A stretch of DNA of 64,000 nucleotides from Dolomedes plantarius (lineage: Eukaryota; Arthropoda; Arachnida; Araneae; Dolomedidae), in NCBI GenBank assembly GCA_907164885.2, contig OU015490.1:12388966-12452965 (forward strand). Direction: 5' to 3'. This document shows positions 9,527 to 22,210 of this stretch, in pieces. Numbering within the stretch: position 1 is the stretch's first letter; each line of letters starts with the position of its first letter. The translations under genes and the position numbers were made by a program. The notes beneath the pieces were generated by a model. It was given only the letters and a program-made list of their open reading frames with translations. It had not been told where the DNA came from and ran no database searches.

Positions 9527-11642
9527 AATGAGCAAAATATCCTGTTATCTAATCGCAAACTGCTCATCAGGTTTAAAATACAAGACTATATTAAATAATG
9601 AGTTATTTCTCAACTATCTGTATGTTTGTTTGCATGCGTCTGAATGTATGATATACATATCTCAGTAAATATTATTTTTTTATTAATATTTATTTATTTT
9701 ATATATGTTGAATACAATAATTCCAAAAATATAATGCACTAACAAGTACATTATTTCTTTTCTTATTTATAATTTTATTCTATCGATTTATAACAATTCT
9801 CCTTATAAGGTTGCATGAGGAAAAACATGGTTAATTTGTAAAAAAAAATATGCTAGCAAACTTTGAAAACTTAAATATAAATACAAAAATTCATAGCATA
9901 TTTATTTCACTTTCGTACTTTTACATCTCACTTGATATAAACATGCACATAAATGCACATTAGTTTGTTCATTTACAGACAGAACTAACCATACATTATA
10001 AAGAAATATAGTTAACTATCAGATAATGTAGGAATAGTTTAGAATTTTATTTATAATTTCAGAGTTTAGAGTTACTTCAGATGATATTTGAAGATAAAAG
10101 ATGTGGAATTCCGAATTATATTCTGTGTGTATTTAATCAGAGATATTATGTTAATACTAAGCTTCATTTATCTTGCAACTAATGTTTTATTCATGGATAC
10201 ATTAATCATTGCTGCCGAAACAATGCCAACTGAGGTTTTTGACCTAGTACAGCTGTGTCGCAAATGGAATATAAGCTGTTGAATTTATCAATTCCACAAT
10301 GAAAACAATACGTTGTTTCATACAAGTTATATCACAAAAATTGTGCTTATGCCCAATATTTTCTACAAGACAGAAATTTTCAATTTGTAATTTACAAACC
10401 GCATTATCGATTCGAGAGAGATATTATTTAAATATATGTATAGGAAATTATTTAAGTCCGTTTTAGATTCATAATTTGTTCAAAATTCCACCAAGAAAGT
10501 TTAAAATAGCCAGTTGATCAATTGTCAAAAACATATAAATGATCGATTTTAGGAGATTAATATTTAAGAATTTATTAATTATAAAGTAGACATATAGCCA
10601 AATAATACACATATTAAGTTTAATTCTTATAAAAATTGCTCTTAACTGGATTTTTAATATCGGTCGGCAGATTACAATGGAGCAAAATTGCTTTAATTTC
10701 TCTTCTAAATATAGCGGAGAGATTTTGGTTATATTTTCTCCCTTTTTACTCCTATCCACTTAATAATGTCCATTTCCATAGAATTCTTCAAGTTATAGTG
10801 TATATGACTTAATAAATCCTTCATGACATATGTCATGAATTTTAAAAAAAATTAAGCGTCCGTCAAAGGAATGTGTTTAGTGTGCACTTTCTTCTAATTT
10901 TTTCTACAGAATACATTACTAAATGACTATAAAATACTTAAATGTAGGTCAAAAGTTATGTTCATGGGCTTTAGAAAATTAATATAATAATCAAACTTTA
11001 AATTCGCTTCATACAACAGAAACGTTGACCACAACGTTGCGCATTACATACAACAGAAACGTTGCACAGTACAGCCATATGTAAATATACAGCGACCCTG
11101 GTATAAAGATCCACGTTATCAAAGAATTGTTATTAAACTGCTACAATGAATATTTGAATAAGTAATATTTACTTTATTTTTTTGCTTGTACAGTTCAACT
11201 CACACAACCAATTTCTGACTGTTTACATTTAGTCAAATTTTAGGTGAATGCTAAGCGAAAAGGTGAAATTCATCGGCACAATTAAAAAAATAATAATTGG
11301 CAGCACCAACTGCAGAAAAACTGCGCCGAAATGTGACAAAGATGCTAAGCAGCTTATTGGAAGTACAGAAAAATTTAATTACATATATTAGAGTAGTTAA
11401 GTTTAGACAAAAATCGGACTCTTTTCAAATGATACTCCCACAATCTATCGACTGGAAGAGAAATTTTATTGACTTTACCTTTCAAAATAAACGCTAGCTC
11501 TTCGTTCAAAACTGAAGAAATAGCCTGAAAGCTCTTGAAAAATTTAAACAGGAAGACTAATTGAATAAAATGTAATAAAAAAACCTTTATTGCGTATTAT
11601 GAATAATGGGCAGTTCTTTGCATTCTTTATTATAGAACACTA
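9527..11642. other. AT-rich non-coding interval
   Basis: No protein or RNA gene is supported. A short palindrome CATGACATATGTCATG (10831-10846) and a twice-used ACAACAGAAACGTTG phrase (11025-11062) are the only structures seen. Short open frames at 10088, 10469 and 11297 resemble nothing known. Confidence 0.5.
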
Positions 11643-12105
11643 CTTACCTATCATGGAACCGTATAAAATTATTTGTCTTCGGAATTTAAAAAAGCAGAAG
11701 AGAAATATCACTGCAATATTTCCTTAAAGAAAATATGTTAATAATTTTTACTTCAAATTAGAAATCCTGAAAATAATTTAAGGAAAATAAATAAAAAATC
11801 GCTGTGCGAAACTTCATAGCAGTACTTAGGTTGGAATTGTAGATATATCCTGTTAAATAAGGACAATTCTGAGAAGTTCTTTTTGGAGATAATTAGGATT
11901 AAATCAATGAAGCACAGTAGGGAATGATAAGGCTGAATAGGATAACTAGTGTTGAATCACGCAATGAAACTATTGTAAAAACAAGCGGTTTGTGGTTGTT
12001 TGATCTCACTCATAAAACTTTATCGCATGTTTTCATTTTTCAGCAGGAAGTCAAATGTTCTTTGAGAATTCTCAACTCCGAGATCTGTTTAATATAGCCT
12101 TAACC
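11643..12105. repeat. Diverged duplicate, copy A
   Basis: It aligns by eye along its length with 14254-14660 and, after an interruption, with 14930-14985. Shared phrases include CTGTGCGAAACTTCATAG, ATATATCCTGTTAAATA and TCGCATGTTTTCAT. Both copies are non-coding. Confidence 0.75.
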
Positions 12106-13569
12106 CTGCACTGGTGAGCTTATTTTGAAATCGCATGCATGGTCGTGTGGCATCTGATAGACCCTACACTATATTATTTAGGTTTTAATTATTCTATCTG
12201 TAAAAATAAATATTTATTAATACAGTAAGTCAAAGACATGATGGATGTAAATGAAAACCAATCAATATTTTTAAAAAATGTAATTTCATATGTACTTTTA
12301 GAAATAAAATAAATTAAAGCAAATGAAAAAAAATGTATTTCTATAAGCAATTTTTTTCAAATGAAAACCATTAAAATGGGAAAAAAATATAAGCAGTTTT
12401 TAAAATAGCACAAATAAAAATGCCAATTTAAAAAAAATTATTTCTGTTAGCAATTTTTACAAATTTAAGTGAAACGCCGATCAGGTGTTTTGGTATATAT
12501 CCTTTTACTATAAAAGAATGATCGCAACTACAGAATTTTTGTTTGTTACCTATAACTCATATATGCACACTTCCAAGGTACTGACATCTGTTGGGCATAC
12601 AGAGCACTCCATCAATACGCAAAATGTAAACAAAGATGAGCTATTGGCGTCTGTGAGACGCCACGCAAGAGGAGTTAAATTTGATTTGAGTGGGCGATTT
12701 TAATGACTTTAACTGATAGAAAACCCCAATGTAAAGAAAGATAAAGTTATTCAAGTCGATATTAACATACATGTATTTTTTAAGCTACCTTTTTACAAAC
12801 TTTAGAAAGCACTTGTAAAGGACTTACACCATAAATTTCTGTCACATAACTAACATACAAGGACTCCTAGCAATAAAAAATATCAAAACACTTAATAACA
12901 AAACTGCTTCTGTTCGATTATCTCTTGAAACCATTAATGAGTTGATGATGTGCCCCGTATGTTTTTTTTTTACTGCAGTATAGAAGTTTCCTAAGGGAAC
13001 CGACCAATTATTACTGAACTGGAGACGGCTAATGAATCGTTGATGAAGGAGGTAATGATGCAGAACTGCACTTCCATCACCAGCTTTGCAAATGGAAGAT
13101 ACTGATTCTTAGTAGCAGAAAAATGAAGCAAATGGATTCCGTAAACTAAATTGTTATAAAAAATGTGAGAGTTCTAGTTGTCTTGCACTTGAAAAATGAA
13201 TATAAAGAAATCTGAAACGGTGTTCTCTTTAACGCGTTTTTGGCCAATGAAAAAGTGATACATGAAATTGTTTCCCAAACTTCCTGAAACCGTCACTGTT
13301 TTCCTCAATGTTAAATTAAACTATTAGAAATCATAAAATAATTCACTACAACTGTGTTTTTCAGAATATAACATACGTATCTTATGGACATATCAAGGTA
13401 AGTACATAAGTATAATACTAGCGAAGTGTTTTACCTAAGTGTTACCTATTTACCTAAGGGTAAAATTTTATACTCATGTTAAAATTCTATTTAGTTCAAT
13501 ACTCTAAGTAGATTAAAAAGTGTATACGTTGGCAATGTATTTTTTAATTTTCATTCGAAAAGAAGAATT

Positions 13570-13573
<4 letters not shown>
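12106..13573. other. AT-rich non-coding interval
   Basis: A-rich tracts at 12270-12470 and no recognisable gene. A 72-residue open frame at 12485-12703 has unremarkable composition and no family resemblance I can name. Confidence 0.5.
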
Positions 13574-13612
<39 letters not shown>

Positions 13613-13629
13613 GTGTGTGTGTGTGTGTG
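13574..13629. repeat. Compound microsatellite (AT)n(GT)n
   Basis: About 36 bp of AT dinucleotides followed by about 20 bp of GT. Confidence 0.95.
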
Positions 13630-14030
13630 ATAGCGTGCATGTGTGGTTGCAAGGTTTAATAAGTGTATCCATGTGTATCCATGTGTTAAAAATTGCATAC
13701 AAAATTTTTAAACCTCATGTAGATTTTACAATATTATTCCGAAATAGTCGTTATTAAGGCCCGTTTAGTAAAACAATAGACATACTGAGGAAAAACAATT
13801 AATGGATATCTTAACTAGAATGTCATGAGGATTCATAGTTATTATATGTGGTCCATATGATCTTATAATAAGAAGGTTCTTTGAAAATAAATTTGTTACG
13901 AACGCAAATACTGAAAACACTTTAATTCTGATACATTTTATGTTAAAGGGACCCAGCATGCACAATTTTTTTATTTTTCTTCACATAACTTTCATGATGT
14001 TTTTTTTTCAAATATGTCTTTATTAAAGAT

Positions 14031-14112
14031 CACTGTGCCCACGGTCAAAAAAGCGGAGATGGGTACCACAGACGTTGATCCACAATGAACTGTTGCGCAA
14101 CTGGTTAGTTAA
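14031..14112 (+). repeat. SINE 3'-end fragment
   Basis: GTGCCCACGGTCAAAAAAGC through TGTTGCGCAACTGG matches the 3' part of the SINE at 51287-51548 (CCCACGGTCAAGAAAG ... TATTGCGCCGTGAG). The 5' tRNA-like part is missing. Confidence 0.65.
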
Positions 14113-14253
14113 TTTTATAGATCATTGTAAGAATAAAAATACTTATATAGTTTGAAATTCCTTTTAAAAAATGCAAAATCATTGAGAGCTAGATATTTTT
14201 TTAATTATATATTTTCTGAATAAATATCTGTAAAAGAACTTTTTTTTCAGTTT

Positions 14254-14985
14254 TCACTATCATGGAAAAACATAACATTATCTGTAGTCATAATTTAAAA
14301 AAACTGAAGAGGAAAAATTACTACAATATTTCCTGAAAGAAATTATATTATTAATTTTTACTTCCAATCAGATATCCTGAAAATTATTTGATGGAAATTA
14401 ATTAAAAATCTCTGTGCGAAACTTCATAGTAGTACCTAGCTAAAAATTGTGGATATATCCTGTTAAATATGGCAAATTCTGAGTTCTTTTTTGAGATAAT
14501 TAGTATTAAAGCGCTGAAGAACAGCATGGTATGCTAAGGTAGAACAGGATAACTAATGTTGAAACTCACAAAGTAACCATTGTAAAATCAAGCGATTTTT
14601 TGTATTTCTCTAATAAAGCTCTGTCGCATGTTTTCATCCAAGGAAGTAAAATGTTCTACCTTTGCTAATTCTGCGCTGGGAGGTGTTCAACGGAATTTTG
14701 TCTTCAATGATGATACTGCGCACTTCTCTTCAATTACGACGATCAGGTTAAATTAATATATTTTATTTACAAATTAAAATTAGTTTACAGTATTCAGATT
14801 ACTAAAAAATTACTCTCCAACGAGAGTTCCATTATTACCGAACTAATCGGTCCTTATGCGCAATGCATACTGGTTCAAACATTTGAAACGGGGGGGGGGG
14901 GGGTGATTCGCGGTACGGCGCCCGTAGCGCCTCCAAATATGAACTGCAACATCCTTTGAGGATTTTTAACTGCGAGATCCCTTTA
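14254..14985. repeat. Diverged duplicate, copy B, with an inserted segment
   Basis: Partner of 11643-12105. Similarity breaks off near 14660 and resumes near 14930 (TCCTTTGAGGATTTTTAACT versus TTCTTTGAGAATTCTCAACT). This implies roughly 265 bp inserted here or lost from copy A. The extra segment includes a 14-base G run (14889-14902). Confidence 0.7.
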
Positions 14986-15024
14986 ATATAAGTATATGAT
15001 ACAGTATATGGCATTAAATATAAT

Positions 15025-15560
<536 letters not shown>

Positions 15561-15948
15561 AGATTAAAAATATCTGACATTTATTATTTCAAAAAGGATC
15601 TCCTCGATTAAAAATTGTTTGAAAATGCCTGTTGCAAAAATTATTTAAAATTATATTCGTTTAGACCATTTTTTGCCCTTACGTATCTTTTATTTCTTTG
15701 TTTTAATTTTGAAACAATATTTTCGTTATGTGATTTTTATATGTAGTTATTAACAAAAAATGCGATTTATGTTTAATTTATTTTGATTTGAATTTAAAAA
15801 GTATTTGTAAAATAGACTTTAAAAAATCCCTAATTGTTTCGTAATAGTCATTGCTTTCAATTTTTCAACATTGAAAATTTGAAATAAATTTTTTCAATGA
15901 AATATGACACTTGAAATCCCTTATCCTTTCTAAAAAATCCATTGTTAT

Positions 15949-16390
15949 GTAACAGCAGAAAGCAGAAATTGTGCTCATCCTAATTTACCGGAATTTTTAA
16001 CAATTCTCATTTTTAAATATATTATTTCTTTTACCTTCGTGCTGTGGTATGTTAAATGTGGTCTCTTTTTACATTCAATTATGACCGTTTTCAACAGTAA
16101 ACATTGTTAATTAAATTTAGCAGTTTTTTAAAGAGTGAATGTATACGAATATAGCATAGTGAAGTTAAAAAATATAGAAGAATACTCTCCGTGAAATATT
16201 TCTGTAATACAAGATTCACATTATTCAAATTATATACAGTAATATTAGGAATTACTTTTATGATTTTTTTTCTAAATTTGTAATCTACAAAGACAATTTC
16301 ATCCAGCTTTTTAATTGGGATTTCACGAATATAAATTTGCAGGTAAACTTAAGGCAATTTCCTCATTTTAACATCTTTTGATATATCTGC
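15949..16390. repeat. Local duplication, copy 2
   Basis: Tandem partner of 15025-15560, in the same orientation and lacking the long AT tract. Confidence 0.7.
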
Positions 16391-16738
16391 TTCAAACATT
16401 TTGTTGAGATTAAATGCTTTCAATACTTTTTTTCTTTATTGTGCGCAACTCTTACTTCTTTAATATCATTTTCTAACAACACCCCCTTTATAGTTTTTGA
16501 TCTGAAGTTATAAACTATAAAACAATCTATTAAAAATCCATTCTATATTAAACTTAATATGCTAAAATTAGTTCCTTATTAAACTTAAGAATTATTAAAC
16601 AGACTTCTCATAACACTGTTTCTCAAAGAACAAAGTGTCACATAGCACGATGTGCATTGCTCAGTAGAGAAACCACTTCTTCTGATGACACAAGTGTTCC
16701 CCCATTAAAAACTTAAATAATTTTTTTCGATAAAATAT

Positions 16739-17095
16739 GTTGTTTTTGTTTCTTCTGCTCCAAGGCCAGACGAATTCCAGACCAGGTCCATATATGCTTG
16801 CTGGCTGACAGGTGCGTCTCCGGATTATAATGACGCGACAGGGGTCGGAGTCCAATTTTGCCAGATGCCACCTCCAATTTAATCGACTACCTCCCCCCTC
16901 CCAGTGGTGACATCTGAGGGAATCATACATTCTTCCACCCTCCCTGACCTCGTAGAATGATTTTCCAGTCCAAAGATTTATGGTGCTCATATCCGACCTA
17001 GACACACAGGTATTTAATGGCAATTGTCGCGATTCGATCCAACCAAACTCAGTACCGAAAGCCGACGCGCACGACTAGGCTACCTAAGGCCCTCA
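16739..17095 (-). repeat. tRNA-derived SINE, minus strand
   Basis: On the minus strand it begins with a tRNA-like head: box A-like TAGCCTAGTCGTGCGC and box B GGATCGAATC (complement of 17031-17040). It ends in a CAAAAACAAC tail. Short target duplications ATAAAATAT lie at 16730-16738 and 17096-17104. The body resembles the SINE fragment at 41565-41790. The 120-residue minus-strand open frame through it is not a gene. Confidence 0.75.
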
Positions 17096-17104
17096 ATAAA
17101 ATAT

Positions 17105-17540
17105 AAAATTTTAAACCATTTATATCTTTTGAAAATCCATTCTTATGTATATTAATATATTAGCATGAAAGACCCCTTGGAAAAAGTAATGTGATACGTC
17201 TCAAAGTTAAGTTTCATTATTTTTGTGTTCAGATTTCAGGGATGTACTCGTAGTTACTTTATTGATTTTTTTATTCAGCGCATTATTGAGTTATCTAACA
17301 ATAGCTGTTAAAAGTCATATAACGGAGCAGAAATTACATATGCAATTAATAAAAACTGCAAATTTAGTTAAGAACTTTGCAAAATAATTTATTTCTACAC
17401 CATTTTTCACAGACAAATATCTTCACAGTACAGATTTTAAGCTAACAAAACTTCTGAAGTTATTGTTTAACATAATGTGTGATGAAGTCAAAACTCAAAT
17501 TATCCTCATTAGAAGTCCAAGAATTTTACTGCACGAAAAA
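17105..17540. other. AT-rich non-coding interval
   Basis: Nothing recognisable. Confidence 0.5.
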
Positions 17541-18151
17541 GTATAGTTGTGCAGTGGGAATGGCTCTGCATTCCTGGGTAGAAAGGGGATCTCGCCGAAA
17601 GGTCGACTTAACGAACTTTATCATTCTAGGAAGCCGGTGTTTTTTTCAGTCGTATGTGAGCAGTCGTAAAAGGACTGATCACATACGACAGGCGTAAGTC
17701 GACTGTCACAGCTAAGGGAAGATGCACATGCCCTGACAGGAGATCGTCTCGTTTGGAGTCGTCAACGAAATGGACTATTCAGCATAGACGTTCCCGATTG
17801 TTAGCGCCCAAAGGAGACCAAAGCGCCTTGACTAAGAACTAGACTTGAAGGAGCCGAGTTTCAGCGAGCGCGGGATTGCATCATCGGGAAGCAAGAGGGT
17901 CTTTTTTTACAGAGACTGCGGGAAGAATTTTTTCAAAGCTTGGATGCGCTTGGGAGTTTTTTCAAGCTTTGTGTTGGAGGAGCATGCGCCTCCAAGACAC
18001 AGAACCGGGTTTGTTTTCACTTAGGTCACTACGTACGCGAAGCTGGCTGTTGACAACTTCCAAAGGAGTGGGTTGAAATGCCATGACCCAAACTTTGTTA
18101 CTTTGGCTGGAGGCAAGAACGCCTCCAGCCAAAGTAACAAAGATGTGCAAT
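17541..18151. other. GC-richer segment with a cluster of hairpins
   Basis: Composition is clearly less AT-rich than the flanks. Four inverted repeats follow one another: 17649-17665/17673-17689 (16 of 17 pairs), 17934-17942/17963-17971, an imperfect one around 17969-18000, and a perfect 22-bp stem at 18093-18114/18121-18142. No coding frame is recognisable. Together with 21968-22210 it could be two halves of one older insertion, perhaps a solo LTR, split by the transposon between them. That is inference. Confidence 0.4.
18093..18142. repeat. Perfect 22-bp inverted repeat, 6-base loop
   Basis: CTTTGTTACTTTGGCTGGAG plus GC pairs exactly with its complement across the loop AAGAAC. It ends 9 bp before the AGGGTGG transposon terminus at 18152. 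Confidence 0.9.
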
Positions 18152-18529
18152 AGGGTGGGCCGAAAAAAACAACTTTTGATTTTTCATAAGCCTGTGTTCG
18201 TAAAAGTTCTCTACTATCGAGTAAAAAAGAAGCAGGAAATTTAAAATAAATCGGAGTACATTTTCCGGTGTCGCAACACGTGTGAAGTTTGTATCGTTGC
18301 AGTAATATGTGCCTACTTATCAAGAGGCATCTGAATCAATAACCCTGCCTGCCGCCATTCTGAGGGGCCGACTTCCTGTCTGACGCCTGGATTTTCCCAC
18401 TTTTGAACAATATAATAATGATTAACATTCACATATCATTTGTGTACATGCTCTCGTCTGGAAAGGTCCAAAGGAAAGCGAAGGATATGTAAGTTCTTTA
18501 ATCTTTCTTATAATATGTCGAAATTATTG

Positions 18530-21500
18530 TCTTTCAATATGCCAAAAACTAGAAAAATACCGACTGCCATATATTTGGAGCAACTTCACAATTTTATGCC
18601 AATGTGTTACCTACATATGCTGATATGATTCGGAACAATTTATATAGCAGAGAAAATTTCTTGGATGATTCGGAAAAGAAAGGAGAGCCAACGCTACGGC
18701 AAATTCCTGAAATTTTGATCACATAATTTAAACTGATACGGAACAAAACCACTCTTCCAGCTGTATCGGAAACTTAAGGTGACTGCCTACGTTCGGAGCC
18801 AATTTTTAAAAAAAAATTGTTTTTTTAAGGATTTTTTGGTCTTTTATGGTAAAATAGCATTTAAAAATAAAAAATAAAAAAAACTTGCCTGTAAATACCA
18901 TACTTTTTTATAAATTGGTCAATTTGAAGTAATTTTTAATGAAATTTAGCTAAAACGCCTATCACTCTGCACAAAATTCTAATGCTACTATTTTAATTTC
19001 CTTCTCACACATGATACATATAACAGTTATCTTCAAAATGACCCTCAATCTAAGAGAAATTTTAAATTGCAAAAATAATACAGACAATTTTATGTTCCAA
19101 TATGAAAATTTTCCCCATTTCGTCATTCCTTTCCTTATAAAAACAGCCCCAAACAAAAAATTGTTTATTATACATCAATTATTGTGCGTCATCTCATTAA
19201 CAATAGCATCTAAAACATTTCCTGAAAATTTCATCAAATTATATGCATTATTATGTGAGATATCATGATAACGGTAGAGATTTGTGCTAAAAAACATAAT
19301 TCTGAGAAAAACGTATTTGAAGTTTTCAGTCATTTCAATTTTGTATCAGACGATGCTTTTAAAAATAGCTATAACACTGCTTCTAATTAATGTACAGTGA
19401 AAATCAAAACGGTTTTGAAAAGAGAAAAGATTGAATTACACGATTCTTGCAAAAAATAAAATTGACCAAAATAGTCAAAAAATGGCATTTTCAACGTAGG
19501 CAGTCACCTTAAATGAGCCATTTGATTAAAGAATATCATAAAAAAATATCTAAATATAAAAAAATCAGCAAAAAGGGTTAACGCTACTTATAGTCGAAAA
19601 ATGAGTGAGTTCAAAGTATCAGCAAAAAAGAAATTATTCGACGTATCTGCGTGTAAGTGCAGCGATTATGCGACTTGCAAATGCAAGAAAAAAATTCTCA
19701 TAACAGAAAGAGATTTTCTACATGATCAACGTTATGACAGAAAAATGTTCATCGGTGGTGTTGATGTGAAAACAACAATAAAGCTCATGCGTATATCTTA
19801 CAGAAAGAAAGTGGAAACAAAATCTTTGACTGAACCCTCGACTTCTAAATTAGAAGAAAAAATTTATTAATTAAGTAGTACGAGCAGTGAAGAATCAATA
19901 ATAGACAAAGAAGACTTCAATTATAGCGATGATTGTATTATATTGGATATATCTGCAGTAAATAAAGTGAAAATGAAACAAATGCGGTTAAAATTGCCAA
20001 GTTTGGCACAAGCTTGCGATCGCACGCGTATTTCCAATGGGTTAGCTGCTATAATAGCATGTTCTGTGCTGAAAGATGTAGGCTTAATAACAGGAGATAA
20101 TAGTAATCTTCTACCAACCGGAATAAAATCAGACCGGAACGAAAAAGCAAACCTCAAGAAATAAGGGATATCTTGGTGGATGAAAGCGAGGTAGTTAATG
20201 CTATTTATTTTGATAGTCAGAAAGATAAAACTCTTATACAGAAGGAGAGGTGCTAAATTTTACAGAATGACAGTCAATGTAGAACATATTGTACTCTTAT
20301 CCGAACCTGGATTCAAAGATCTTGGTCACCTGAGTGTATCTTTTGGAACAGCTAAAGAAATTGCAAAAGCTATGATGCTTTATCTTCAAAGAACATAAAC
20401 CTTAGTGAGTTGATTGCCATCGAGTGTGATGGTATTGCTGTCAACACTGGAATTCACAATGGAGTAATTCGTCGCAAGTTTGCATCGAACATCCATTGCA
20501 ATAGTGCATATGCCTTCTACATCTAAATGAGCTATCTTTACGCTATTTATTTCAGAAGTTGGATGGACAAACAACACCACCCTCAAAATTTTCTTGTGAA
20601 ATCGTGAAAATGATTAAATTTTGTGAACAATTAACCATTTATACGTTTCAAATAATGCCTGCAAATTTACCAAGAATTGACACAAAAGAACTAAGCCCAG
20701 ATCAAAAGTACTTGTATGATATAGTTCATTGTATAGCAATCTCTTTAACACCTCTGCCCCCCCCCCTCTTTCAAGTATCGACCATTGGAACACAGAAGAC
20801 CAGCCGCCACGTAGCAAAACCTGAATACGCAGTCGAGGGTTAATTTCCAAGATCAGGTGCTTTCCATTGCTGTGAGGCTCGAGGATGCCGGACTAACAGT
20901 GCAGATCTGTCATCCACACAAGACACCCCAAGCCCCCTTCATTGTATAGCAAAAGGAACTATCACTGATAGTTTAGTCGCCAGGGAACCCGGTAATATAA
21001 CACAATCTAGATGGTTAACAACTACAAATAGAATATTGCGATTGTACGTAGGAACCGTGAATTCATCGGAAAATTAAAAAACTTTGGTGTAACTTATCAT
21101 GAATGTTTATGAACAGATGTGGTTCGACATCAAAATAGATAATAAGTGTAAAGATGGGTCTATTCATTTGTACAATATGATAAAAAGATCTCGATACTTG
21201 CCATCTGATTTGAAAGTTGTTGACAAAGTTATACAAACTAACGGATACTTTGCGCATCCAGAAAACACTTTCATTGCAATGCTCTGCGACCAAAGATGGC
21301 GCCGTTAGATAACTTTGTATCAGAAAGTTCAGAAAGTTCGAACTTCATAGTTATCAACTTCAAAACTTCTTAGAAAATCCAAAGTGCCAATGATTAATTT
21401 TGATGCCGAACATTATGTCGATATGATACAATGGAGACCAGAAACCGTTACAGAACCACCTCTAACGAAATCTCTTACCAAGAACCATCTGAAAGAAATG

Positions 21501-21776
21501 GTAGAAAATGTACCTGAGAAAAATCAAATTTTCTGATTCCCTTGTCATTCTCAAGCGGTTGAGAGGTGTATTAGACTTGTGACACTAGCTTCTGCAAGTG
21601 TTTGTTGCCCAGGAGCAAGAGATGGACTTGTTAGACCTCCGATTTCTTCTATGCAAGGACTTCCCAAATTTGAAAATAAAGTAGACTTTTTAAATACCTT
21701 CAAACAATTTTCTGTTTTTGTTCATTTTATGCATGTTAATGTCATTTTCTTTTTTACTGATAAATATTATCTCTGA
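18530..21776 (+). pseudogene. Transposase-like protein remnant, arthropod-type, superfamily unknown
   Basis: Fragments in order: an N-terminal piece with KKGEPTLRQI near 18680-18710; then, after the nested MITE, SHLIKEYHKKISKYKK and a Cys-rich CKCSDYATCKCKK segment near 19650; ACDRTRISNGLAAIIACSVL near 20010; VLLSEPGFKDLGHLSVSFGT near 20290; IECDGIAVNTGIHNGVIRR near 20420; SPDQKYLYDIVHCIA near 20700; SRWLTTTNRILRLYV near 21010; NGYFAHPENTFIAMLCD near 21240; and CHSQAVERCIRLVTLASAS near 21545. Several frameshifts and stops break it up. The CxCx6CxC-type cluster could bind metal, and the conserved Asp in ECDG and Glu in AVERC might belong to an RNase H-like catalytic core. Both are guesses. It is non-functional as it stands. 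Confidence 0.65.
18778..19508. mobile_element. TTAA-type MITE nested in the transposon
   Basis: Terminal inverted repeats GGTGACTGCCTACGTT (18778-18793) and AACGTAGGCAGTCACC (19493-19508) are perfect over 16 bp. Each is flanked by TTAA (18774-18777, 19509-19512). The 731-bp interior has no transposase. The TTAA preference suggests mobilisation by a piggyBac-like enzyme, though other TTAA-using superfamilies exist. Removing it rejoins the host element's protein fragments, which confirms it arrived later. Confidence 0.9.
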
Positions 21777-21967
21777 ATGTTAAAAGTTTTAAAAAATGTA
21801 TTTTTGGACGGTTTTTGCAATTTTTAACGCCTTTGCGGAACCGAAAAATATTCTGCTATTGAATTGAAAATTTTCATGGCGAATAATCACTAATGTAAAT
21901 CACTTTTTCGCATATAGGCATCTTCAGTTTCAAAAAAAGTTTTTGACCCCCTGTTTCAGACCACCCT

Positions 21968-22210
21968 AATCTGCAACACCTCTGAATTTTTATTTTGTAA
22001 ATAACTGTGCATTTTTATGTGTAAATAAAGAGTTAACCCTCTAACCTCGTCTCGATCCAATTTATTCGAAAGAGATAGATACACCTGGTTTTAGCCTTGG
22101 TTGGCTTCGCTGTTAGGTTAACTCAGCAGTGAAGTGATGTAGCCCAGTTTACTATAAACGCGATTCCAAATCATTGCGCATTTATGTCCATAATGCGTTC
22201 GCCCCAACTG
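21968..22210. other. Moderately GC-richer flank
   Basis: Contains GTAAATAAAGAGTTAACCCT followed by CTCGTCTCGATCC, reminiscent of an LTR polyadenylation region. No partner LTR was found. It may pair with 17541-18151. Confidence 0.3.

Larger units (their letters stand above)
18152..21967 (+). mobile_element. Decayed DNA transposon with AGGGTGG termini, class unassigned
   Basis: Short terminal inverted repeats AGGGTGGGCCGAAA (18152) and the complement of TTTCAGACCACCCT (ending 21967) bound 3.8 kb. The interior carries plus-strand fragments of one long transposase-like protein. Both ends are flanked by AAT, compatible with a 3-bp target duplication, but this is too short to be proof. A TTAA-flanked MITE (18778-19508) is nested inside the coding region. 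I recall similar proteins as uncharacterised or TE-derived entries in arthropods, but cannot name the superfamily. Confidence 0.7.

Noticed and set aside
16661..17023. 120-residue minus-strand open frame
   Set aside because: It lies within a SINE and has no protein-family resemblance.
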